From Paenibacillus amylolyticus (GTDB taxonomy: Bacteria; Bacillota; Bacilli; Paenibacillales; Paenibacillaceae), in the NCBI RefSeq assembly GCF_029689945.1, contig NZ_CP121451.1, positions 682,001 through 746,000 on the forward strand: 64,000 nucleotides of DNA, given 5' to 3'. Every line of letters begins with the position of its first letter. The stretch's first letter is position 1. Shown piece by piece: positions 9,863 through 20,113 of this stretch. The translations under genes and the position numbers were made by a program. Below the pieces are notes generated by a model. That model was not told the origin of the DNA and did not search any database. It saw only the letters and a list, made by a program, of their open reading frames with translations.

Positions 9863-10969
9863 ATGTTGATTAAAAAGACTCTAAGTACTTTTCTTGCGGC
9901 AACTTTACTTTTTGTATCTTTAACAGCTCCTGCTTCCCACGCGAAAACTTCTGATAATACTGTAGTGAACGTAGAATCTTATACGATTGAAACTTTGTCA
10001 GACACCCAAAATGAAGAGGGTTTTTATGAACCAACAGGTTATAAAAATGTAAATGCAATAACTGAAATCACAGATAATGGCCTAGAAATTGAAACTAAAT
10101 TAAGTGTAATTGAAGACTATTATGATACTAACGCTACTTATAAAGAATCTAGTGTTGTATACGAAGAATTCAAAAACAATTGGAACACTGGAGAAGCTAC
10201 TGAGTTAAAACAAACTGAAACATTTTTAACTCCACTGGTGGAAACTAGAGCTGTGCAGTTTAAACTTAATTCTGATCCTCAAGAAAAAACCCAATTCATT
10301 CAGGAGAGTTTAACTGCTAAGGAAGAGGTAAATGTTAGAAAAAAAGTGGAGAGTTTAACGTCGAATTTATCTTCTAACGCTACACCTACCAGCTCTCAAG
10401 GTATCACTAAAGCACAAATAACAGAACTGAAATCATATTTGTCAGAAGTTGAAGAAGCCATGGCCCTCGCTTCAACAACTGAACGGGCTGGTGCATACGA
10501 TAACTATTACAACCATACACTAGATACTGGTGCATTTGTTGTACAATCATTAAGCCCCGGTGCACCAAATAAATATTTGAAGTACACGGGCACAACCAAA
10601 AATAATTCTACACAGGCAAGTTCACTGGTACTCTACAAAGGTTATATCAACAATTATGAGAAGTATGTAATACAATATATGGACACAGCACTTTGGCCAG
10701 AAACAGTAGGTTGGATTTCTGCATTAGCAGGTCTTGTTATAATGGTAGTCGGATTTGCCTCTGGCCCTGCTGGCTGGGTTGCAATTGTTTCAAACTATGT
10801 AGGTGCTCTAACAACTTTTGCGGGATTAACTTCTTCAGCATATGCAACAAAATCAAGAATGGATTTAAGTAGAACAGCAGCTCAATATCAAAACAACGCA
10901 ATGGAAATGAACGTTAGAGGAGGGAAGTATTGGCCTAACTCCAGTTTTTCAATTGTAAATGGATACTAA
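9863..10969 (+). CDS. Secreted protein of unknown function with a C-terminal hydrophobic hairpin
   Basis: 368 residues from an ATG placed about 7 nt after GGAGG. A Sec signal peptide is clear (MLIKKTLSTFLAATLLFVSL, then APASHA). The central part is polar, Ser/Thr/Glu-rich and probably helical. Residues about 265-320 form a Gly/Ala-rich hydrophobic region (GLVIMVVGFASGPAGWVAIV and a second segment) that could make a membrane-inserting hairpin. The C-terminal 45 residues are polar. The gene is much more AT-rich than its neighbours and lies in an island between murQ and the rpiR gene. The layout resembles secreted antimicrobial or pore-forming proteins, with a small membrane protein next door as possible immunity. 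I do not recognise the family. Confidence 0.75.
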   Translation: MLIKKTLSTFLAATLLFVSLTAPASHAKTSDNTVVNVESYTIETLSDTQNEEGFYEPTGYKNVNAITEITDNGLEIETKLSVIEDYYDTNATYKESSVVYEEFKNNWNTGEATELKQTETFLTPLVETRAVQFKLNSDPQEKTQFIQESLTAKEEVNVRKKVESLTSNLSSNATPTSSQGITKAQITELKSYLSEVEEAMALASTTERAGAYDNYYNHTLDTGAFVVQSLSPGAPNKYLKYTGTTKNNSTQASSLVLYKGYINNYEKYVIQYMDTALWPETVGWISALAGLVIMVVGFASGPAGWVAIVSNYVGALTTFAGLTSSAYATKSRMDLSRTAAQYQNNAMEMNVRGGKYWPNSSFSIVNGY

Positions 10970-11002
10970 GAAGTAATATATAATGTCGGGAGGGATAGAA
11001 TC

Positions 11003-11215
11003 TTGAAAAATTACAAACTCCGTCTCGCTTGGATTATTCCTCTTATATTTTTAGTAATTCTTGATATTTCTATAATAATTTACACTGTTTTAAATTGGAG
11101 TGAGTTAGGTATGGTAAGTAACATGGCTTTTTTACTATTATCATTCCTAATGTTAGCGGTCATCTTATTTGGTTTCTACAGAATAAGAAAATGGATTAGG
11201 TCTGGGTTAATATAG
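11003..11215 (+). CDS. Small two-helix membrane protein, possible immunity partner
   Basis: 70 residues, two hydrophobic helices (about residues 7-28 and 40-60) joined by a short polar loop, with a basic C-terminus YRIRKWIRSG. It starts at TTG after GGGAGG. It follows the secreted protein gene by 33 bases on the same strand and shares its AT-rich composition, so the two are probably co-transcribed. Small two-helix proteins beside secreted toxins often give immunity. That role is inferred from layout only; no family was recognised. Confidence 0.6.
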   Translation: MKNYKLRLAWIIPLIFLVILDISIIIYTVLNWSELGMVSNMAFLLLSFLMLAVILFGFYRIRKWIRSGLI

Positions 11216-11335
11216 TATATACCAGGCAGTTAATTCAAACTCTAAAAACCAGAACGGAATGTCTAGTCAATACCTAAGTTGGTGCAATGCTTCTCATCGT
11301 GAAGTTTTTTTCTTCATTGAGTAGCTTTATCGGCC

Positions 11336-11380
11336 AGGCTGAACCCGGAATGTTATTTTCACTCCAGGTTCAGCCTTTTT
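11336..11380 (+). terminator. Terminator after the AT-rich two-gene island
   Basis: Perfect 10-bp stem AGGCTGAACC / GGTTCAGCCT with a 21-base loop and a TTTTT tail. It ends the unit of the secreted protein and small membrane protein. Confidence 0.8.
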
Positions 11381-11661
11381 ATTGAATCTTAAAGTCCGCC
11401 ATGGACTACGACAATCATATAGCTCGCATTGGAGAATCTTGAGCAAGTGCACAATGTGTCTAGCATAAGCATACTCTAATATGGAATATTATGTTTCCCC
11501 TCTTAACTTCATTGCTTGATGCAAATGTTGCTCCTAAATGAAGCACGAAGCTTGGCCTCTATTACTTATCTTTAGCCTCAGAAAAGACTACAGACATATT
11601 AGTGACAGCCTCATAACTTTCAATATCCTCTACAATCAAAAAAGATCAATATGGGTAGGTC
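11381..11661. other. AT-rich non-coding stretch with a possible ORF remnant
   Basis: No normal gene is visible. On the minus strand an ATG overlapping the rpiR stop (ATGA) would open a 34-residue frame if one T were added to the T6 run; it contains IVEDIESYEAVTNMSVVF and ends near 11572. It may be a tiny gene, a decayed remnant or chance. The rest shows no motif I can support. Confidence 0.3.
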
Positions 11662-12509
11662 TCATTTATGTTCCAGTATAGCCTGTCGGCTCTTCTCCAG
11701 ATATTCCACCGACTGGTTGTAATCCCGACTGGCAATGGCCAGATACAGGATATCGATCACGTTCAACTGTGCAATCCGTGATGAAGTTGCTCCGCTCCGA
11801 ATATCACTTTCGGTAGAAGTAATCATCAGTGGCACATCCGCCATACTGCTGAGTGTATTGCTGCCCCACTTGGTAATGCTGATTGTCGCTGCACCGCCTT
11901 CGTGAGCATGCTTGAGACAAGAGATCACGTTGGAGGTCTCCCCTGAATACGAGATACATACCACCGCATCATCTTCACGAAGCGTCGTCGCAGACGAAAT
12001 CTGCATATGCGGATCGGCGAACGAAAAGCTTGTGCGATTGATTCGCATGAACTTGTAATGTGCATCCAGCGCAATCAGGTTTGAGGCCCCTACCCCATAG
12101 AAGAAAATCCGGTTTGCCCGATGAAGCACGTCCACTGCCTTTTCCACCAGACGTGGGTCCAGAATATGAACCGTATCTTTCACCGACTGAATATTGTTTG
12201 CGGATACATGCTGAATAATGCTCTCCATGGAGTCCTGGGGACGAATCTCCGTATAATTATATTGCTCATCGGTCTGCAAATCTCCCGCAATCTTGAGCTT
12301 CAGTTCCTGAAAACCCGCTACCCCAAGCGATTTGCAGAGACGAATAATCGCCGCCGGGCTGCCCCGCTGCGTTCGGACAACTGTGCCACCGAGGACTGAA
12401 CGGTTTCTTGCGGGTGATCGAGAATATAAGCTCCGATCTTCCGTTCCGATGGGGTCAGGTCATCCATTAATGCGCGTAAACGTACAAGTCCACCTTTCAT
12501 GCTCTCCAT
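11662..12509 (-). CDS. RpiR family regulator (MurR-like), one frameshift
   Basis: Transcription factor with an N-terminal HTH (residues 1-75; DDLTPSERKIGAYILDHP is typical) and a C-terminal SIS domain (about 110-260; FFYGVGASNLIALDAHYKF, CISYSGETSNVI). SIS domains in RpiR/MurR proteins sense sugar phosphates such as MurNAc-6P. The frame breaks at the CCCC run 12362-12365; one extra G restores the SGGSPAAIIRLCKSLGVAGF recognition-helix region and gives 282 residues. The start is the ATG after AAGGAGG. It lies between murQ and anmK, so a role as repressor or activator of the muropeptide locus is the natural inference. Confidence 0.9.
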
Positions 12510-12625
12510 CCGCTCCTCCTTTCCATACTGCATTCATGTACAAGCATTTTATCTTATAATTTCAATCGCGTCTAATTCAATTGCGACCCCTTCCCTAACT
12601 GAAATCCCTTCAAAGTCAGGTCTCA

Positions 12626-13854
12626 CTAGAGTGTCAGGTTGCCCGAGATGACGGCGTGTCTCGCACCCGTTACTGCCGGGAGCGTATTGGTTCTGCCCAT
12701 AAGTGCCTCATGGCCAAGTAAAGCAAATCCAATGGCTTCCCGAGCATCATCCGGTATACCATAATCTGCTGTTCGTTCCAAACGGATGCCTTCCGGGAGT
12801 CTCTGACGAATCATTTGCATCAGCGTGGCATTGGAAGTGCCCCCACCGCAGGCGAGCATGGCCGATATGTGCACCTTGGGCAGGATAAAATCCTTCACTG
12901 CATGCACGATGGTCTCCGCGGTCAGACAGGTGGCAGTAGCCAACGTATCTTCCAGCGTTAAGGAACGCGCTGCGGCCATCTCCATCATTCTCACTGCATA
13001 CGCGGCGCCATATACTTCCCGCCCTGTACTTTTTGGCGGAAGTCTTTTGAAGTACTCATCTTCCAAACACAGGTCTACGAGACCCTGATCAATCGTCCCC
13101 TGTGCGGCGATGCTTCCACTCGGATCATAATGCTGCCGCCCATCCGTGGCCTGCCGCACAATGGCGTCCATCACCATATTGCCTGGTCCCGTATCAAAAG
13201 CCGATATACCTTCGGTAGATGACTCGGATGGCAGCACCGTCACATTGCCAATACCGCCGATATTCTGCACCAGCCGCCCTTCCGTCGGGCTGCCGAACAT
13301 CAAAGCATCCGCATAAGGCGTAAGCGGGGCACCTTCCCACCAGCGGCCATATCCCTTGCTCGCAGGTTGCCGATCACTGGCAGCCCTGTCCGTTCTCGGA
13401 CGACAGCACATTCACCGATCTGCAATGTCGATACCACATCCATACTTGCTCCCGTTGGACCTGGAAATGCAGATGCGACAGGAGCATGCCATACCGTCTG
13501 TCCATGCATGCTAATCATATCCACCTGCTGTGTTGAGATACCGGCAGAACGCAGCAGCTCCGTAACACTATGCGCATACCACTCCGATACACCAAAATGT
13601 GCGGCTGTCAGTTCGTCAACACGTGCCGTCCCCGGTGAACATAACCGGATCAATACGTCTCTCAATTCATTCGAATACGGCACACAGACGAAATCAACCA
13701 GCTCGATCTGCTGTAATGCCCCGCTCATATCGGTTTGAATACATACCAGTGCCGCATCCGTTCCGTCCAGAGATGTCCCTGACATCAGTCCAATGACCAG
13801 ATGCTCCTGCTTCAAACGATACTTCTCCCACATCGGATAGCTGCCTGTATCCAT
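12626..13854 (-). CDS. anmK: Anhydro-N-acetylmuramic acid kinase AnmK, one frameshift
   Basis: Cleaves and phosphorylates 1,6-anhydro-MurNAc to MurNAc-6P, feeding MurQ. Family motifs are VIGLMSGTSLDGTDAAL near the N-terminus, MISMHGQTVWH, TLQIGE, ARDMAAGG, NIGGIGNVT, FDTGPGNMVMDA and CGGGTSNATLM. The frame breaks near 13334 in GGGAAGG; one extra base joins GG to KGAPL and gives about 409 residues. Start ATG is chosen for the AGGAGG upstream; MWEKYRLKQ further in is an alternative. It follows the candidate operator at 13946. Gram-positive cells make little anhydro-MurNAc themselves, so the substrate may come from scavenged muropeptides. Confidence 0.92.
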
Positions 13855-13945
13855 CCACTTCCAACCTCCTGCAAGACCCGATGACCACGTCATCTGCCAA
13901 CATTTTACCCAGTATATGATATAAAATTTCACAAGTCAAACTTTA

Positions 13946-13962
13946 TGTAAAATTAAATTACA
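13946..13962. promoter_or_regulatory. Candidate RpiR/MurR operator upstream of anmK
   Basis: TGTAAAATTAAATTACA has TGTAA/TTACA arms and shares GTAAAATTAAATT with the site in front of murK. It lies about 90 bases before the anmK start codon, close to an AT-rich -10-like region (TATAAAATT on the plus strand). Confidence 0.45.
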
Positions 13963-14035
13963 CTCCGTATACATTATCGGATTTCTTTGTATCTTTTCCT
14001 GCTCTTTCCGATTGGAAGGCAAAAAAGGTACGCCA

Positions 14036-14070
14036 AAACAGGCTCTCGCCCTCAGCGAAAACCTGTTCAT
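14036..14070 (-). terminator. Terminator after the metallo-hydrolase gene
   Basis: In the minus direction AACAGG pairs with CCTGTT and TCGC with GCGA, followed by a TTTT run. It lies just past the stop codon at 14090. Confidence 0.6.
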
Positions 14071-14089
14071 TCATCACTATGTGACCCTT

Positions 14090-15716
14090 CTAAAAGGATA
14101 ACTCATCTCCGGGAGACAACGCATAGATATCAGCTTCCACAGATGAACTTTCATCAAGCAGACCCTGTCTCAAACGTTCCGTCTCCGCAAGATCGGTATG
14201 CACAAGTACCGTATGTCGAGCAGAAATCCGGCCCAGCATCTGCTCAACATCCTTCCAACCCTGATGAACTTTGTAACGTAATTTCCTTACTTCACACTTT
14301 CCATGCGCCTCCGGATGTTTCAACAACTCATCGGCAAATGTTCCGGCAGCAGCATGCCCGGTGAGCAGAATCAGATTTTTTTCATCCGATGCCCATTTCT
14401 CGTAGTACCATTGTGCCAGTGAGGACTGCATCATGCCATCCGGGACAAACCATAGGGAAGCATGATATTGTTCCAGCAACTGCAGACGTTCTTCCTCGGT
14501 AGATGTCTTATCCCAACCTTCTCCGCTCAGAAAATGATTGATGCTATCCGGAGGCGAAACTTCCCCAATCCACTCTTCCGTCCTGAGCCAATAGGGAGCA
14601 CGCTGTAACTGTGTCATCCCATCCACCAGTTTCTGTTCCACAATCATGGGAATGCCCTGAAAATATTGCCGTGCCCATAGGATCATCTCCTGACCGCGAC
14701 CCACTGCAGGCATGGGTAGTAACACCTTGCCACCCCGAGCAATCGTACTGCTGATTGCGCTCTCCAGTTGTTGCAGTTTATCCGCCTGCGTATCCTGATC
14801 CGTACCATAGGCAGCATCCACGATTGCCAGATCAAGCTTAATCTGGGATGAGTCAGACATGGATGCCATGGCTCCTATTCGCTCCCTCATGTGCATTGGC
14901 TCGGTTAGGATTGGGCTGTGTATCCCAGCAGATGAGCTTGGTGCTGTCTCTGATCCGGTTGATCCGGTAGCAGCACGGGCCTGAGCATATGCGGCTTGAT
15001 CAACCAGCGTCTGTCCCATAGCTTGACCCAGTACCAACTCGATGGCCTGTTCGCTGCTCACATTAGTTTTGTCATGGGGTGCGCTGGACATGATCTGGGG
15101 GCTTTTCATTGGATCAGAAACAGCCGGGATACGGCTATGGCGATTCAGATCTGCCCGCCGAAATCCATCAGCCACATCATCATCCTGTAGAAGCATGGAC
15201 TCCGACGTATAATCACCAGAGTACAGAACCCGCTTGCCCTCCATCTCAAGACCGAACCAGACCGAGCCAGCCAGATGCCCGCTACGCCCCAGACTGCTGC
15301 CACCCCAGGTATAATTTCAAACCAATGGCCTCGATCGGCTTCGTTCTCCAGGAACCTGTATCGAATACGCTGCTCGTCCGTTGTATCATATGGTATTACA
15401 TATCCTGCTCGTTCCATATTGCTGCGCCATGCCCGAAAATACGTACCTAACTGTTCCTTCGTCTCCCTTGTCGTCCACACTTCACCCTGGTAACCCATCT
15501 TATACAGCAAAGGGATGGCGACCGAATGATCCTCATGGGCGTGGGACAACAGGACTGCATCCAGTTGCGGGACAATCTCCGGGTCAATCAGCGGATACTG
15601 GCCCGAACCTTCTTTTTGACACCACAATCCAGTAAAAGGCGAAACTTGCTCCCGCTCAGGAGATAGGCAGAACGTCCATGTTCCCCTGCCCCGCCCCATA
15701 CATTCAGTTTAATCAT
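14090..15716 (-). CDS. Beta-CASP-like metallo-beta-lactamase-fold hydrolase, two frameshifts
   Basis: Corrected product of 542 residues. The zinc motif LLSHAHEDHS (HxHxDH) is near residue 60, LYSGDYTSES supplies the fourth-motif Asp, and LLPMPAVGRGQEMI resembles the beta-CASP motif of RNA-processing nucleases. A low-complexity insert rich in Ser, Ala and Thr (about residues 170-260) is unusual. Frameshifts are a missing base in the T5 run 15613-15617 (restores CGVKKEGSGQYPL) and one in the CCCC run 15287-15290 (restores VWGRSGHLAGSVWFG). Its ATG overlaps the permease stop as ATGA, so it is translated with the ABC importer. Whether it acts on RNA or on a small phosphoester is not decided by sequence. 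Confidence 0.82.
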
Positions 15717-17397
15717 GATGCATTCCACTTTCTCTTTGAATTCAGCATTTCGATTCCGAGCAGCATGAGCACCGTCATGCCTACGGTCACAACGGCCATC
15801 GCCATTCCCAGTGACACCTGACCTTGTTCGAACTGGGCAAAAATATACGTCGCCGACGTCTGCATGGACGGCGGAAGAATCAATAACGAACCTACCAGCT
15901 CCCGGGTAGCAATCGTAAAGGTCATCATCCAACCGGCCAGCATGCCGGGCAGGATCAGTGGAATCAGGATTCGCCGCAGAATATACAGCGGCTTCCCGCC
16001 AAAGACTTGCCCAGCCTGGAACAGGGTTCCGTCAATCTGGGTAAAGCTTGATTTTACATACTGCACGGTGTAAGGCAAGAAGAGAACAACGTACGTGAGT
16101 ACAACCATGCCATAGGTGTTATACAACGAGACTGGCATCCAGGGTGAGTTCCAGAAGAGAATCAGACCCACGACCATCACGATACCTGGGACCGTATTAG
16201 GCAACAGACTGAACAAGTCAATCACACGCTGCATGAATGAAGATGATCTGCCGATCGCGAGCGCAAATCCCGTACCGATAATCACCGCAACAGTTGAAGC
16301 CGCCAGGGATAATCCCAGACTGTTCCCGATGGCCTTCATACTGACCGATCCCCAAGATAACAACTCTTTGTAATGATCCAAGGTCAGATTATCAAAAGCG
16401 AGTCCCGATCCCCTAAGCTTCATCGTCGAAGCTGCGATAATGGAGAAATACGGGATACCCACCGACAGGATCAACAGAATCGCAAGATACACCCCGCACA
16501 ACCATCCTGCTCCGCCACGAAGGGAATATCGCTTCAAACGTTGCCCTTTGCCACCAACCAGACGATACGTAAATTTCCGACTCATGGAAGACTGCATATA
16601 CCACATCACCAGACAGACGGACAGCAGCACCGATGCCAGTGAAGTCGCTTTGCCGAAATCAATCGGCCAACTGGAGATGTACTTATGAATTTCGGAGGTC
16701 ATGACATAATAGCCAATTTTACGCCCGAAGGTTGCCGGTGTGCCGAATTCCGCAATCGTTTTGACAAATACCAGCATGATCCCCATGCCGTAGGACGACA
16801 ACAGTAAGGGTAAAATAATGCGTCTGAAACGGTACCCTGCACGTGCACCGTGCACAGCGCCCGCTTCTTCCAGATTGCCGCCGATGCGGATCAATGCATC
16901 CCGAAGCAGCAGATACAGGAATGGGAACAGGTGCAGGCTCATGATGAGCACCATGCCCCAGAAGCTGAAGAACAGCTCACTCCAGCCTACAGATGAGGGT
17001 ACCCACTGCTGGAGATACCCCCTTTTTGCATAAACAGAATCCAGCCCATCGAGCCGATATACGGCGGGGTCATGAACGGAATCATCAGGATGACATCGAC
17101 CCAGCGATGCTCGCCCATCCGGGTCTTTGCCATCATCCAGGCCAGTGGCAGCGCCAGCAGCGTGGTTGCCGCTACAACGCAGATGCCAAGCCAGACGGAG
17201 TTCAGCAACACACCTGATAGATGATGACCCGTAATCGTGCGAATCGGGGCCATCCAATCCCATTGTCCGTCCGGATATACACTTTGCCAGAAGATCAGTA
17301 AGAGCGGTACGCCAATGCTTATGGTCAGCAGAAAGAGGGCCAGAATCACGCCCACTCTCCGAAAAATTCGGTTGTTGTCCATTCCAATAAGTTTCAC
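15713..17397 (-). CDS. Two-domain ABC permease (Fe3+/phosphonate type), one frameshift
   Basis: Fused permease of about 561 residues with two sets of roughly six membrane helices, the FbpB layout. EAA-type coupling motifs occur in both halves (EEAGAVHGARAGYRFRRIILP and FQAGQVFGGKPLYILRRILIP). The frame breaks in the C5 run 17018-17022; one extra base gives MQKGGYLQQWVPSSVGW. The GTG start is chosen because GAGGTG lies 5 nt upstream; an in-frame GTG 9 bases earlier is possible. Order of transcription is ATPase, binding protein, permease, metallo-hydrolase. FbpB-type and 2-aminoethylphosphonate permeases look alike, so the substrate stays open. Confidence 0.88.
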
Positions 17398-17515
17398 TAC
17401 GTTCACCTCACATGACTTTCCACAGACAGCAGGTATGATCCAGACGAATAGAACGAAGTATTTCGATCCATACCTTGCTTATTGAAAGACGCTCTTTGGA
17501 TTTATGCAGAAGTAC

Positions 17516-18594
17516 TTATTTAAACGTCTCGGAGAAACGAGCCGCTGTCTCTTCGCCATGTTCGCTCATCCAGTTCCAATCCACTTTAAGCTGTGGAATA
17601 TCCTTCACATTGGCACGGTTAGTTGCTTCAATATCTTCGCGGCCAGGGATCAGATAAGCATCTGTAACAAGCTTCTGTGCTTCATCAGACAACAGATAGT
17701 CAATGAACGCTTTGGCATTCTCTACATTCGGACTGGATTTCAGAATCGCTGCCGGTCTTGGGCTGATGACCGTGCCTTCCTCAGGGTACACGATATCCAG
17801 TGGTTCACCCTTTGCCTTGGAGGAATACGCCATGTAATCCACACCTGCGGCAACAATGCTTTTCGCACCTGTAATCACCGGATCAAGAGCTTCCTGATTG
17901 GCTCCGGCCATTGCTACTCCATTGGCTTTGTAGGCACTCATCAGATCCCATCCTTTTTCACCATTCGCACTCAGGTATCCTGTGATGAAGTCGAGTGCTG
18001 AACCTGATAAGGTAGGGTCAGGAATATTCACTGCGTCTTTCCAAGCCGGCGTAGCAAGATCTGCCCAACTTGTTGGTGGTGTAGGTACCAGTTTGGTGTT
18101 ATACACAATACCCAGTGCGGAAGCACTGCTGCTGAAATAGTTGCCCTCCGCATCCGACCAATCCTTGTTCAGCTTGTCTGCATTAGCTGCTTCCGGGTAA
18201 GGCATCGTCAGTCCATCGGCTTTCAAAGCCTGTGCTGAAGGTAAAGAGGCCAGTATTACAACGTCTGCCACCGGATTGGATTTCTCAGCTTCCATACGAG
18301 CCAGAATTTTGCCTGTTGTTCCCTGGAACATCTCGACTTCGATCCCAGTTTTGTCTGTAAATCCGCTCACAATGTTGTCGGCCAGCTTCTGTGGGCCAGC
18401 ACTGTACAATACCAGCTTGCCGCCAGCCGGCTTCGTTGTGTCTGCCGCTGCTGCCGTATTTCCTTCACTTGCAGGTTGCGCCGCATTGCCATTGGTCGAG
18501 TTCCCGGTACTGCATCCGAACAAACTAATACTCATAACCGCCGTTAATAACAGCATTGCGCTCTTTTCCGTGTTTTCATCCCCAACATGTTCAT
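17516..18594 (-). CDS. ABC importer binding lipoprotein (Fe3+/phosphonate type), one frameshift in the signal peptide
   Basis: 359-residue family-1 binding protein. After the Cys of SLFGCSTGNS comes a Ser/Ala/Thr linker and the domain start GGKLVLYSAGPQKLADNIV, typical of FbpA-like iron(III) and 2-aminoethylphosphonate binding proteins. The given frame opens with a charged, unlikely leader. Adding one base to the T4 run 18564-18567 gives MNMLGMKTRKKSAMLLL, a normal lipoprotein signal. AGGGGAG lies just upstream. It follows the ATPase gene by about 70 bases. I cannot see clear tyrosine pairs that would fix iron as ligand. Confidence 0.87.
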
Positions 18595-18667
18595 CCATCT
18601 CCCCTGGTTTCTCATTAAGTAGTTCAACCTGTACTGTTCTTGATTGAGTGCATACATCTATTCCGTG

Positions 18668-19684
18668 CTAATTAGCTGCTGCGATCACTTCTCGCTGCTT
18701 CACAGTTTCGCCAGCCTGTCCATCCATGCGGCATATCCGCTCGGGAGCAACATGGAGCTGAACCTTCTCCCCTACGCGTACTCTTTGGTTAATATAGGCT
18801 GTCCATACTCCGAGCCCTTCCATCTGCACTCGCACTTCGTAGCGTTCACCTACATAGCTGACGCTGAGTACAGTTCCTGGATAACACAGATCATCATGAC
18901 CTGTTTTGTTCCAGGTGACATGCTCTGGACGCACCATCGATTGATTAGGCGTGAGCCAGTTGGACTTTCCGATAAACGAAGCGACATAGGGATCACTTGG
19001 CGCGGAGTAGATCGTTTCCGGGCTACCCTTTTGCAATATCCGTCCCTTCTGCATCACCACAATTTCATCCGACATCGACATCGCTTCAATCTGATCATGT
19101 GTGACGTACAGCGCAGTCAGCCCCATGTCCCGAACCAGCGACATCATCTCAATCCGCATCTCTTCCCGCAGTACAGCATCCAGTGCACTCAGTGGCTCAT
19201 CGAACAGGATCACCCCAGGTCTGACCGCTACGGCTCTGGCAAAAGCAACCCGTTGCTGCTGTCCACCAGACAGCTGATGCGGATAACGATCTTCCATGCC
19301 TTGCAGGCGAACCATGCCAAGGGCTTCATTCACCTTTTGCCGCAGATCGGATTTCTGTTTTCCGGCCTTCAGGCCAAACGCTACATTTTCATATACGGTC
19401 ATATGCGGCCATAATGCAAAATCCTGAAACACCATGCCCAGATTACGCTTGTGCGTCGGTATATCAATCCGCTTCGCCGCAGAGTAGATACACTGACCAT
19501 CTGCACGAATCTCCCCCGCATCCGGCTGTTCCAGCCCGGCCAACATGCGGAGCAGTGTTGTTTTGCCACAGCCGGATGGGCCGAGCAGTGTCGTGAACTT
19601 TCCGTGTTCAAGCGTCAGATCTGTCGGCAAAAGTGCGGGGGTTTGATTAAATGATTTTTGAATTCCCGTTATCTCTAATTTCAT
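18668..19684 (-). CDS. ABC importer ATP-binding protein (FbpC/PotA type)
   Basis: 338-residue ATPase. Walker A is GPSGCGKTTLLRML near residue 35, the Q-loop FQDFALWPHM, the signature LSGGQQQRVAFARA, Walker B VILFDEPLSALDA and the switch YVTHDQIEAMSM. A C-terminal TOBE-like domain carries SMVRPEHVTW. The second ATG is chosen because AGGG is 6 nt from it. First gene of the four-gene importer and metallo-hydrolase operon, transcribed away from the lysR gene, which is its likely regulator. ATPase-first order is common for Fe3+ and 2-aminoethylphosphonate importers. Confidence 0.92.
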   Translation of the reverse strand: MKLEITGIQKSFNQTPALLPTDLTLEHGKFTTLLGPSGCGKTTLLRMLAGLEQPDAGEIRADGQCIYSAAKRIDIPTHKRNLGMVFQDFALWPHMTVYENVAFGLKAGKQKSDLRQKVNEALGMVRLQGMEDRYPHQLSGGQQQRVAFARAVAVRPGVILFDEPLSALDAVLREEMRIEMMSLVRDMGLTALYVTHDQIEAMSMSDEIVVMQKGRILQKGSPETIYSAPSDPYVASFIGKSNWLTPNQSMVRPEHVTWNKTGHDDLCYPGTVLSVSYVGERYEVRVQMEGLGVWTAYINQRVRVGEKVQLHVAPERICRMDGQAGETVKQREVIAAAN

Positions 19685-19913
19685 AAGCATCCCTGCCTGT
19701 CTTTTGTTACTTGATCTCTTGTCTTGTGATACTTCATCTCTTGCACTGTTCTCAGTCTAACGTCCGCTTTCGCGAGTTGTATGTCTTGTTTGTAAAATTG
19801 AAATTAACTTTTTAGATGAATTCTGTTGATGTTCATAGATTAAATCTATAGTAGATGAACTAAATTGGTTTTCATGTTGCCGCTTCGATTACAGCACCAT
19901 CTTCCGATCGCTG

Positions 19914-19966
19914 TTATCCCCAGATTTCTTATACTCTCTTTATAAAGGGAGAAATACGGGGATAAA
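19914..19966. repeat. Long imperfect intergenic hairpin, TTATCCCC / GGGGATAA
   Basis: The outer arms TTATCCCC and GGGGATAA are perfect complements; inside, ATTTCT pairs with AGAAAT and CTCTTT with AAAGGG-type sequence. It lies in the 430-base divergent region between the importer and lysR. No T-run follows, so it looks like a palindromic intergenic repeat rather than a terminator. Confidence 0.55.
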
Positions 19967-19978
19967 GGCGAAGCATAG

Positions 19979-20030
19979 GCTTCCGGAGTAGCTTTCTTCC
20001 AGAAAGCTTTTGGCTTCGCTTCTTCAGATT
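19979..20030. repeat. Short dispersed repeat, copy 1
   Basis: Contains AGAAAGCTTTTGGCTTCGCT followed by TCTTCAG. The same string with three changes recurs at 59311-59360, preceded in both places by CTTCCG and a variant of GTAGCT/GCAGCT. Within this copy AGCTTTCT and AGAAAGCT form an 8-bp hairpin. It directly follows the hairpin at 19914, so the two may be parts of one element. Confidence 0.55.
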
Positions 20031-20113
20031 GGTTCTGTACTCTCCGTCTTTATGAAAAACATTAGATCATCTTATACATTGGGGTTAATAGAAGTGGGAG
20101 GAGTGTTGGGACT

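Noticed and set aside
11572..11664. Small coupled ORF after rpiR (ATGA overlap)
   Set aside because: Needs a frame correction, only 34 residues, no family; kept as a note in the non-coding entry.
18644..19414. 256-residue plus-strand ORF over the ABC ATPase gene
   Set aside because: Antisense shadow of a gene with complete Walker and signature motifs.
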